Shown piece after piece: positions 1-5,628 of a stretch of 19,570 nt of DNA (its first letter is position 1; the number at the start of each line of letters is the position of its first letter). Made by a program: the position numbers and the translations under genes. This stretch comes from Clostridia bacterium (GTDB taxonomy: Bacteria; CBDUZB01; JAGLHV01): NCBI GenBank assembly GCA_030595925.1, contig JAUVLC010000045.1, positions 1-19,570 of the forward strand, in the 5' to 3' direction. Under the pieces are notes generated by a model. The model worked only from the letters and a program-made list of their open reading frames with translations, was not told the origin of the DNA and made no database searches.

Positions 1-291
1 TCAAGTTTGTAACAAATTTTCAAGAAATCTAATGTAATTATAAAGAGATTTCTTAAAAATTTGTGTTTTATATCCTGGTATATCTAAACATTTTCTGATA
101 CTATATCGCCTCCTTGGTTAGTTTGGTTTAGCTATCATAACAATACCAAGTTTTTGTTGGTAATCAATGCTTTTTTATTTACCTCTTAAATTTCCCTGCT
201 TTTTTCTCTATTCTCCTTTATTTACAATGTGTTTTACTCTTTCTTTATGCTATTATTCCACAATAAATACGAATGAACCGAATATTTTACC
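1..291. other. AT-rich region without a supported gene
   Basis: No convincing gene is visible. On the minus strand a frame is open from about 117 down to a TGA at 3-1, and a good SD-like AAGGAGG lies at 115-109, but no ATG, GTG or TTG follows at a suitable distance. The frame could be the eroded start of a gene or chance. I recognise no family in its roughly 38 codons. Confidence 0.4.
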
Positions 292-320
292 TTGACAAAA
301 GGCTAAGACTGTGATAGATT
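292..320 (+). promoter_or_regulatory. Candidate sigma-70 promoter upstream of the microprotein
   Basis: A perfect -35 TTGACA at 292-297 is separated by 17 bp from TAGATT at 315-320, which matches the -10 consensus at four of six positions. A transcript from here would have a leader of about 155 nt before the small ORF at 482. That leader contains a 9-bp AT-rich inverted repeat (388-396 with 422-430) and a later T-run, which is too weak to call a terminator. Confidence 0.5.
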
Positions 321-481
321 TACTAATATAATAAAAAAGAAAATAGTGCGAAAGGCAAATCTTATTCTCTGTCATAAAGTAGATAATTTGATTATTTTAA
401 TTTTTTAGTAAAACAAGACATAATAATCAAGGGATTCTTTTTTGTTGATAATATTTAAACAAAAAATGAAGGGGGAATTAT

Positions 482-583
482 ATGTGGAATACTTTGCTGG
501 TTATTTTGTTAGTTGTATTATGTGTCCTGACGGGTAAGTTAGTGATTCTTTTAAGGGCTGAGGAGCGGGTTAAGAAATTATAA
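482..583 (+). CDS. Possible 33-aa single-span membrane microprotein
   Basis: This short ORF starts with ATG six bases after a GGGGG-containing SD-like stretch (471-475) and ends at TAA. The product begins MWNTLLVILLVVLCVLTG, one hydrophobic span of about 15-18 residues, and ends in a charged RAEERVKKL tail. That is the layout of a small inner-membrane protein with its basic end in the cytoplasm. It lies downstream of a candidate promoter and upstream of the riboswitch-controlled gene, which has its own promoter, so the two need not be co-expressed. I recognise no family. The support is the start site and the clean membrane-helix composition, so chance cannot be excluded. Confidence 0.45.
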   Translation: MWNTLLVILLVVLCVLTGKLVILLRAEERVKKL

Positions 584-627
584 TTTCACATTTCAAGGTT
601 TGGAAGAGAGGGGCTATGGATTGGTCC

Positions 628-656
628 TTGACAAATAAATAAAAGAGGGATATTTT
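628..656 (+). promoter_or_regulatory. Sigma-70 promoter for the riboswitch transcript
   Basis: A perfect TTGACA (628-633) is followed after 17 bp by TATTTT (651-656), which matches the -10 consensus at four of six positions. The expected start near 663 lies about 15 nt before the riboswitch aptamer, which is where a riboswitch promoter should be. Confidence 0.65.
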
Positions 657-677
657 TAATAATGTAAGGCAAAGGAT

Positions 678-769
678 AGTTCGATAAAGGCAAACCCTGA
701 GAAATTGGGGGACGCAAAGCTACGGGTCTGGAGGGAAAAATTCCTATGATCGCCGGGTTACCGAAGATA
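678..769 (+). promoter_or_regulatory. GEMM-I (c-di-GMP-I) riboswitch aptamer
   Basis: The conserved core of the GEMM-I class is present in order: GGCAAACC (689-696), a stem with a GAAA tetraloop (CCCUGA-GAAA-UUGGGG, 695-710), the block GACGCAAAGC (711-720), ACGGGTCT, an apical stem closing on TTCCTATGAT, and GCCGGGTTACCG (752-763). Outer stem P1 can form between TTCG (680-683) and CGAA (762-765). Aptamers of this class bind cyclic di-GMP, and a variant subclass binds cGAMP. In my hand alignment to the Vibrio Vc2 aptamer the ligand-contacting position 20 is G, which would favour c-di-GMP, but that needs a covariance-model alignment. A terminator hairpin follows at 792, so control is probably by transcription termination. 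Whether the ligand turns expression on or off cannot be read by eye. Confidence 0.9.
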
Positions 770-791
770 GAAAAAAATAAATTAAATAATG

Positions 792-831
792 GCCGGTTTG
801 TCGTTTATAAAAACGATGAATCGGCTTTTTT
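792..831 (+). terminator. Intrinsic terminator, riboswitch expression platform
   Basis: The two 15-nt arms 792-806 and 811-825 pair fully, with two G-U pairs, around a four-base loop and are followed by T6 (826-831). It starts 22 nt after the aptamer and lies before the SD of the downstream gene, so it is well placed as the regulated terminator. Confidence 0.8.
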
Positions 832-840
832 ATTTAAAAA

Positions 841-871
841 AACCTGTCCCGCCTGTGAAGTGGGACAGGTT
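841..871 (+). repeat. Perfect 10-bp inverted repeat abutting the SD site
   Basis: AACCTGTCCC (841-850) and GGGACAGGTT (862-871) are perfect complements around an 11-base loop. The 3' arm ends two bases before AGGAGG (873-878). No T-run follows, so it is not a second intrinsic terminator. It may shield the leader, tune access to the SD, or be one of the genome's small palindromic repeats. Confidence 0.6.
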
Positions 872-884
872 AAGGAGGAAGAAT

Positions 885-1823
885 ATGGAATGGACTAAAA
901 AGAATGGATTGTGTTTTGTTCAATTCATACATCCCGGCGGTGAACATACACCGGATAATAATGGTCATATTAAAAATTGGAATAAGGGAAAACATAAAAG
1001 AAAATTTGTTAAAAATTTTGGAAAATATTTATCATTAAAAGGTGATAAGTGGCAGGAACAAATAGGAGATATTATCTTTTGGTGTGAATGGAGCCCTGAA
1101 TCCAGAATAATAAAAAGAATTATTTCCCCCATACATAACGGACCTGAATACATCTCCTTTCCATATTATGTATTACCCAAAAATTATAAAAGATTACAGG
1201 GGACAGACCCTTTTGTTTTTGGAGAACGGTTTCATTATACGGTTTGCCAACAATATAAAGGAAAAACAGCAACGACAGTAAGATCTCTCGAAAAAGGTTC
1301 GGTTATTCTTTTTGGTTCCTGTATAAACAGGGATAGTTTTGTAATTGATACGGTATTTGTTGTAGATCACTGGATTGAACATAGTAAAAAGAATTATAAA
1401 AATGTTTTGAAAAATAATATTCCTAATACATATACTGATGTGACAATATCTCCTTTATATCAAAATTTATATCAAAAAACAAAAAAAGATATTTCATTCA
1501 GATTATATTTTGGGGCAACCTATAACAAACCAGTAAACGGGATGTTCAGTTTTTTCCCTTGCTGTCCATATAATAACAAGTTAAAAGGATTTGCTCGTCC
1601 GAGAATAGAAATAAAGAATGTAATTACTAATAATCTCCTGCAGGGGAAAAAATTAAATCCTCAAAATAATATTAAGGATGTTAAAAAATTGTGGGATGAA
1701 GTAGTAAAACAAGTAAAGAAACACAAATTAATGTTAGGCATTTATACACAATTACCACCAAGAATGGTTGAATTTAACGTTAAGACAGTTTTAGATTTAT
1801 TTGAAAGGGAACAAAAGAAATAA
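885..1823 (+). CDS. Unrecognised 312-aa protein under c-di-GMP riboswitch control
   Basis: I start this gene at ATG 885, six bases after a perfect AGGAGG. The same frame is open back to 789, but that stretch is the terminator hairpin and leader. The product has no signal peptide or membrane span. Distinctive segments are FVQFIHPGGEH (11-21), WNKGKHKRKFVKNFGKY (32-48), DIIFWCEWSPES (62-73) and FGSCINRDSFVIDTVFVV (143-160). The clustered His, Trp, Cys and acidic residues suggest an enzyme rather than a structural protein. I have a vague memory of similar proteins among widely scattered hypothetical or nucleotide-modification-associated families, but cannot assign one. The upstream riboswitch and dedicated promoter make it a likely single-gene c-di-GMP-responsive unit. 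A direct repeat of CAAAACCTATTT follows at 1847 and 1877, with no clear terminator. Confidence 0.85.
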   Translation: MEWTKKNGLCFVQFIHPGGEHTPDNNGHIKNWNKGKHKRKFVKNFGKYLSLKGDKWQEQIGDIIFWCEWSPESRIIKRIISPIHNGPEYISFPYYVLPKNYKRLQGTDPFVFGERFHYTVCQQYKGKTATTVRSLEKGSVILFGSCINRDSFVIDTVFVVDHWIEHSKKNYKNVLKNNIPNTYTDVTISPLYQNLYQKTKKDISFRLYFGATYNKPVNGMFSFFPCCPYNNKLKGFARPRIEIKNVITNNLLQGKKLNPQNNIKDVKKLWDEVVKQVKKHKLMLGIYTQLPPRMVEFNVKTVLDLFEREQKK

Positions 1824-1919
1824 GTGTAAGTAATATAGCCAAAAGACAAAACCTATTTGAAAAAACAATTCCAAACCAAAACCTATTTTAAAACCCTAAT
1901 CTTTTTTTGGGTCTAATTT

Positions 1920-2124
1920 CCCGCAGCTTGCTGCGTCATTCCCGCGAACAGACTGTGTTGTAATTAATGTAGTTGCCCAATTTATTGGGCGGAACGGATA
2001 ATAATGAATTCTCATAAATGAGGCAACTACAATTGCCTTAAAAAAGCAGGATTGTGACACAGTCTGGAAAGTAGTAATCTATAGGAATAGACTCCTGCTT
2101 TCGCAGGAGTGACATTGATTGATA
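1920..2124. repeat. Palindrome-rich interspersed element
   Basis: This gene-free stretch is dense in inverted repeats. CGCAG..CTGCG lies at 1922-1935. A 10-bp pair is at 1949-1958 with 2057-2066. A 9-bp pair, GTAGTTGCC/GGCAACTAC, is at 1969-1977 with 2022-2030. GCCCAATTTATTGGGC is at 1975-1990, and ACTCCTGC-TTTC-GCAGGAGT at 2091-2110. The first two long pairs are nested, so the region could fold as one branched structure. The motifs TCATTCCC and GTGACATT recur in similar form in the gap after dinB, suggesting a dispersed non-coding repeat family. Confidence 0.6.
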
Positions 2125-2156
2125 CCCCGCAGCTTGCTGCGGGGAGGTTCTTTTTT
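2125..2156 (+). terminator. Hairpin with T-run, probable terminator
   Basis: CCCCGCAG-CTTG-CTGCGGGG (2125-2144) is a perfect 8-bp GC-rich stem with a four-base loop, followed by AGGTTC and T6 (2151-2156). The same CGCAGCTTGCTGCG core occurs at 1922-1935, so this hairpin may be part of the repeat element that also terminates transcription arriving from the left. Confidence 0.55.
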
Positions 2157-2245
2157 ATATTTCAAAGTTCATCCCCCTAAATTAATTATTAGTATAATAT
2201 AGATTAGACTAAAAAGGATTAAGGTAAATTAGGGGGGTAATTAAA

Positions 2246-2314
2246 ATAAAATTTGTGAATGGAAAGAAGGAACTGAATTTACCAAAATTAATAATACATA
2301 TATTTCCAATTTAA
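2246..2314 (+). pseudogene. Decayed duplicate of the start of the downstream ATPase gene
   Basis: The region from 2193 matches the promoter and first codons of the gene at 2392, offset by about 146 bp. Both copies have TATAAT (2193 here, 2340 downstream), TTAGACTAA, a 52-53 bp leader and then the same codons. Here the start codon reads ATA instead of ATG. The product would be IKFVNGKKELN, against MKFVNRKVELD downstream, and it meets TAA at 2312. No -35 element remains upstream of its TATAAT. It keeps a better SD (AGGGGGG) than the intact gene. I read this as the remnant of a tandem paralogue or partial duplication. Confidence 0.7.
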
Positions 2315-2317
2315 GGC

Positions 2318-2345
2318 TTGACAAAATGTTGTGTATTAGTATAAT
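2318..2345 (+). promoter_or_regulatory. Consensus sigma-70 promoter for the ATPase gene
   Basis: TTGACA (2318-2323) and TATAAT (2340-2345) are both perfect and 16 bp apart. Just downstream TTAGACTAA occurs twice with a 15-bp period (2351-2359 and 2366-2374), overlapping the expected transcription start. The placement suits an operator, though no regulator is identified. Confidence 0.75.
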
Positions 2346-2391
2346 ACAAATTAGACTAAAGAAGATTAGACTAAATTAAGGGTTAACTAAA

Positions 2392-3786
2392 ATGAAATTT
2401 GTGAATAGAAAAGTGGAACTGGATTTTTTAAACAAAAAATGGGGAGAAAAGCAATCGCAGTTGATTATCATTTATGGTAAACGGCGTGTAGGTAAGACGG
2501 AACTTAGCATCCGGTTTGCAAAAAACAAGCCACATATTTATTTCTTATGTGAAAGAATAGCTGCTCATAAGCAGTTGAAGAAATTTACCGAAGTGATTGC
2601 TGAATATTTTGACGATGAGTTTTTGCCCGAAGAAGGGTTTAGAGATTGGGAGACCGCTTTTAAATATATTTCTAAGAAAAACAAAAAGATGATTCTTATA
2701 ATTGATGAGTTTCCTTACTTAGCTGAATCAGATAAATCTGTACCGTCTACTTTTCAGAAGGCATGGGACCTTTATCTAAAAAAATCTAAAGTTTACTTGC
2801 TTCTTCTGGGGTCAAGTATATCTATGATGGAAAAAACCACTCTTTATTATAAAGCTCCTCTTTATGGGAGAAGAACAGGTCAGTTTTTGGTAAAACCGTT
2901 TAAATTTAGAGAGCTAAAGAACTTTTTCCCGGAGAAAAGTTTTGAAGAAAGATTGGCTATATATAGTGTTGTTGGAGGAACACCGCTTTATTTGTCCAAA
3001 TTTTGTGGGAAAAACTATATTGAGGTAATAAAAAAAGAAATTTTGCAAAAGGGACAACCTCTTTATGAAGAAGTTGAGTTTTTGCTCAGAGAAGAGCTAA
3101 AAGAACCAAGAAATTATTTTGTGATACTTGAGGCTTTATCTCTTGGGAAGACAAGGTTGTCGGAAATTATTAATGAGACTGGATTTGATAAAGGTATTTC
3201 TTCGCGGTATATTTCTATATTAAATAGTCTTCAAATAACAACAAAAGAAATTCCGGTTACTGAAAAAATACCGGAAAAAAGTAGAAAAGGGATATATTTT
3301 ATAGATGATAACTTTTTTAATTTTTGGTTTAGATTTGTTTTTAAGAATAGAACTTTTCTTGAAGAAAATAGGATAAATGAAGTGGTAAAGAAGATAAATG
3401 AGGCAATAACTGAACTATTAGCCCGGAACTATGAGAGGGTAGCATGTGATATTCTCAGGGATACTTTTTTTAGTAAAAAATTAACTGCAGAATTTGAAGT
3501 GTATGGCCGCTGGTGGGATAAAAAGGGAGAAATAGATATTGTGGCTTTAAATTATGAAAACAGGGAAATTCTTTTTGGTGAGGTTAAGTGGACAAACAAA
3601 AAAGTTGGAATAGACATTTACGAAGACCTGAAAAGAAAATCTGAAATGGTAGAATGGTGGAAGGGTGCTACTAAAAAATATTTTGCTTTATTTAGTAAAA
3701 GTGGCTTTACTGATGATATGCTCAAAACAGCAGAAAAAGAGAAGGTATATTTATTCCATAAAGATAATTTGATAAGTGCAAAATAG
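2392..3786 (+). CDS. ATP-binding protein, archaeal-ATPase/DUF234 type
   Basis: The 464-aa product has an N-terminal P-loop ATPase of the STAND/AAA-like archaeal ATPase family. Walker A is GKRRVGKT (29-36), Walker B MILIIDEF (100-107), the sensor-like strand LLLLGSS (136-142), and an Arg pair lies at 160-161 in PLYGRRTGQF. The C-terminal part fits DUF234, with GRWWD (372-376), EID (380-382) and EVK (397-399). Spaced this way, the latter two resemble the PD-(D/E)XK nuclease core. Proteins of this class are common in archaea and anaerobic bacteria, often in multiple copies, and their biological role is unsettled. A possible link to mobile or toxin-like modules is inference. ATG 2392 follows AAGGG (2378-2382), a weak SD. 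It has its own promoter, a decayed paralogue start upstream, and a separately transcribed downstream operon. Confidence 0.9.
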   Translation: MKFVNRKVELDFLNKKWGEKQSQLIIIYGKRRVGKTELSIRFAKNKPHIYFLCERIAAHKQLKKFTEVIAEYFDDEFLPEEGFRDWETAFKYISKKNKKMILIIDEFPYLAESDKSVPSTFQKAWDLYLKKSKVYLLLLGSSISMMEKTTLYYKAPLYGRRTGQFLVKPFKFRELKNFFPEKSFEERLAIYSVVGGTPLYLSKFCGKNYIEVIKKEILQKGQPLYEEVEFLLREELKEPRNYFVILEALSLGKTRLSEIINETGFDKGISSRYISILNSLQITTKEIPVTEKIPEKSRKGIYFIDDNFFNFWFRFVFKNRTFLEENRINEVVKKINEAITELLARNYERVACDILRDTFFSKKLTAEFEVYGRWWDKKGEIDIVALNYENREILFGEVKWTNKKVGIDIYEDLKRKSEMVEWWKGATKKYFALFSKSGFTDDMLKTAEKEKVYLFHKDNLISAK

Positions 3787-3878
3787 GAACAGTAAATATT
3801 GTCCGGCATATTTGTGTATCCGTATTGAAGTTTTAATTTCACATTTTAAAGTTTGCTCCCCCAAACAGTTAAACTTTG

Positions 3879-3907
3879 TTGAAAAAAAATGGACTTTAAT
3901 GTATAAT
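3879..3907 (+). promoter_or_regulatory. Sigma-70 promoter of the radical SAM operon
   Basis: TTGAAA (3879-3884), 17 bp, then a perfect TATAAT (3902-3907). The predicted start near 3914 leaves a leader of about 55 nt before the first gene of the operon. I see no operator or riboswitch. Confidence 0.7.
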
Positions 3908-3968
3908 ATTATTGGTTTTTAAAATATTATTCTGTCATTGGTGATTTTTTTTCAAGAGGATTTGCTTG

Positions 3969-5618
3969 ATGGGGAAGAAAATTCTTTCGGTTTTTATCCT
4001 TTCGGTTTTTTGCTTTCTAAGCATTACCTCTCTTTGTCAAGCAGGGCTTAAACTGCGATGGGTGGAAGTAAACGTAGTTTTGGATAAAGACGGTAAAGCT
4101 CAGATAACTTATGCTGTTCGTTGGACCTGCCAAAATGCCAATCTGCATGGTTTTTATTTCAAAGGATTTGTCGGTTCACCTGTGTTTGATTATGAAAATG
4201 CTTATGCAGTGGATAAGCAAGGGAATCGCTATCCATTAGAAATAAAAAAAATTTCTTCCAAAAAGTACGATATTATTCTTGCCGGGGGAAAAGCTTTTGA
4301 TAACGGAGAGATTACTTATTTTTTTCGTTTTGCCAATAATTTGCAAATGAGCGGTAATGTTACCCAAACCGATAGTGAGTTCGGGAGATTAGCGGTATTT
4401 AACTGGGCACCGGTACAATGGGATGAGGGTTTAGAGCACGAGACGGTTATAGTACATTATCCTGTTAGTCTTTCCTCTCAAAATGTAAGCGAAGAAGATT
4501 TAAAAAAAATAAAATTTCTTACTGAGAAATATGTTAATAAGCGTTATTTTATAGATTATGTTACGGTTAAAGGAAAAACCGGAGAAAATATCTTCACCGT
4601 TAGATTTCACCGAGAAAATTTAACTTCCCGCTATCATTTCCGGATTCAAACCTATTTAGATGCTACCCTTTTTAAGTTGACTACTATTGCCGGGAAAATG
4701 CCCTGGGTCAAAACAGATTTAAAGAAAGCCCGGGAGGTCTATTTTCTCAATCGTTTATTCCCTGGAAGCATTTTAGCTCAGATACCAATGAGTTTAACGG
4801 CTTTTTTTATTATTGGATTAGTGGTAGTAGTAGTTTTTATCATTTTTCCTTTTTTAATTATGACCAGGAAACATCAGTCTATGCTGGTAGCACAGGCCGG
4901 AATTTCCAAAGTGAAGTGGGATGGGGATGAATGGGTACCGCCAAAAATTCAAGTAGGGTCATTTCGCAAAAAAGGAAAAATTTATAAAGATCTCTCGGCG
5001 TTGGAAGCAGGACTTCTACTGGATATTCCTCTTTCGGTTTTATTGGGGATGATAATTATAAATATGGAGAGAAAAAAACTAATAATAGCAAAAAGTCTTG
5101 ATCCCATAAAGTTAGAACGGCTTCCCGGGATAACCACCAGTGATGATCCTTACGAAGACATGATTTTTCATGCCATTGATACTGACGGCAGTATTCCGCA
5201 AAAACCGGTTTACGATATGTTTTATTTAATTGCTACGGGGATGGAGCAAAAAGTATGGGATTGTGATTTGGAGGCAACAAAAAAATATTATAAAAAACAT
5301 CTGGATAAAATTTTAAAGGAAAAAAGAAAAGATGCTTACTATTGGTATGGGTATGATGATTTTTATTATGGTAATCGGTATCATCGATATAATTATCACA
5401 GAAGCAGAAGAGTAGGTAAAGGGTTAGAAGGGAATATTGCTCAGGTCAGTGAAGCTTTTTCTACTTTTAGAACTTCTTCTATGTGTTATGACGGGCCTTT
5501 TGTACAAAATGTTTGTCACGATGCCTGCCATTCTGCTTGCCATTCTGCCTGTCATTCTGCTTGTCATTCCGCCTGTCATGGTGCCTGTCACGGGGCCTGT
5601 GTGAGCAGCGGACATTAG
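3969..5618 (+). CDS. Membrane-anchored protein with C-terminal CHxA repeat tail, putative radical SAM substrate
   Basis: The 549-aa product has a signal peptide (hydrophobic core after MGKK, cleavage probably after SLCQA), about 250 extracytoplasmic residues, one membrane span (about 276-299) and a cytoplasmic C-terminal half. The layout recalls DUF2207-type membrane proteins. The cytoplasmic part has a helical segment (SALEAGLLLDIPLSVLLG) like a small winged-helix module, then a Tyr/His/Arg-rich stretch. From residue 516 it ends in seven tetrads of the form C-H-x-A plus a final Cys, so eight Cys at i, i+4 spacing and seven His, closing with VSSGH. The TAG stop is one base before an in-frame ATG of the maturase gene, indicating translational coupling. 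ATG 3969 lies eight bases after AGAGGA; TTG 3966 is an alternative start. The tail may be a modification substrate or a metal-binding tail. Confidence 0.85.
   Translation: MGKKILSVFILSVFCFLSITSLCQAGLKLRWVEVNVVLDKDGKAQITYAVRWTCQNANLHGFYFKGFVGSPVFDYENAYAVDKQGNRYPLEIKKISSKKYDIILAGGKAFDNGEITYFFRFANNLQMSGNVTQTDSEFGRLAVFNWAPVQWDEGLEHETVIVHYPVSLSSQNVSEEDLKKIKFLTEKYVNKRYFIDYVTVKGKTGENIFTVRFHRENLTSRYHFRIQTYLDATLFKLTTIAGKMPWVKTDLKKAREVYFLNRLFPGSILAQIPMSLTAFFIIGLVVVVVFIIFPFLIMTRKHQSMLVAQAGISKVKWDGDEWVPPKIQVGSFRKKGKIYKDLSALEAGLLLDIPLSVLLGMIIINMERKKLIIAKSLDPIKLERLPGITTSDDPYEDMIFHAIDTDGSIPQKPVYDMFYLIATGMEQKVWDCDLEATKKYYKKHLDKILKEKRKDAYYWYGYDDFYYGNRYHRYNYHRSRRVGKGLEGNIAQVSEAFSTFRTSSMCYDGPFVQNVCHDACHSACHSACHSACHSACHGACHGACVSSGH
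5514..5600 (+). repeat. Tandem 12-bp repeat encoding the CHxA tail
   Basis: Seven consecutive 12-bp units encode Cys-His-(Asp/Ser/Gly)-Ala, followed by one more Cys codon. All seven units differ at DNA level: TGT or TGC, CAT or CAC, GCT or GCC and several third-residue codons occur. The protein pattern has therefore been kept while synonymous sites drifted, which argues against fresh slippage. Confidence 0.9.
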
Positions 5619-5628
5619 GATGGGATTT

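Noticed and set aside
1-117. Minus-strand gene start with SD AAGGAGG
   Set aside because: No ATG, GTG or TTG lies at a usable distance in the open frame, and no family is recognisable.
388-442. AT-only hairpin with a following T-run as a terminator or riboswitch
   Set aside because: The 9-bp stem has only one G-C pair, has a 25-base loop, and has no conserved aptamer core.
789-884. An upstream ATG extending the riboswitch-controlled gene by 32 codons
   Set aside because: This stretch is the terminator hairpin and leader. A perfect SD sits six bases before the ATG at 885.
5424-5615. Minus-strand frame opposite the CHxA tail
   Set aside because: It is the antisense of the 12-bp repeats, which keeps a frame open. 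It has no SD.
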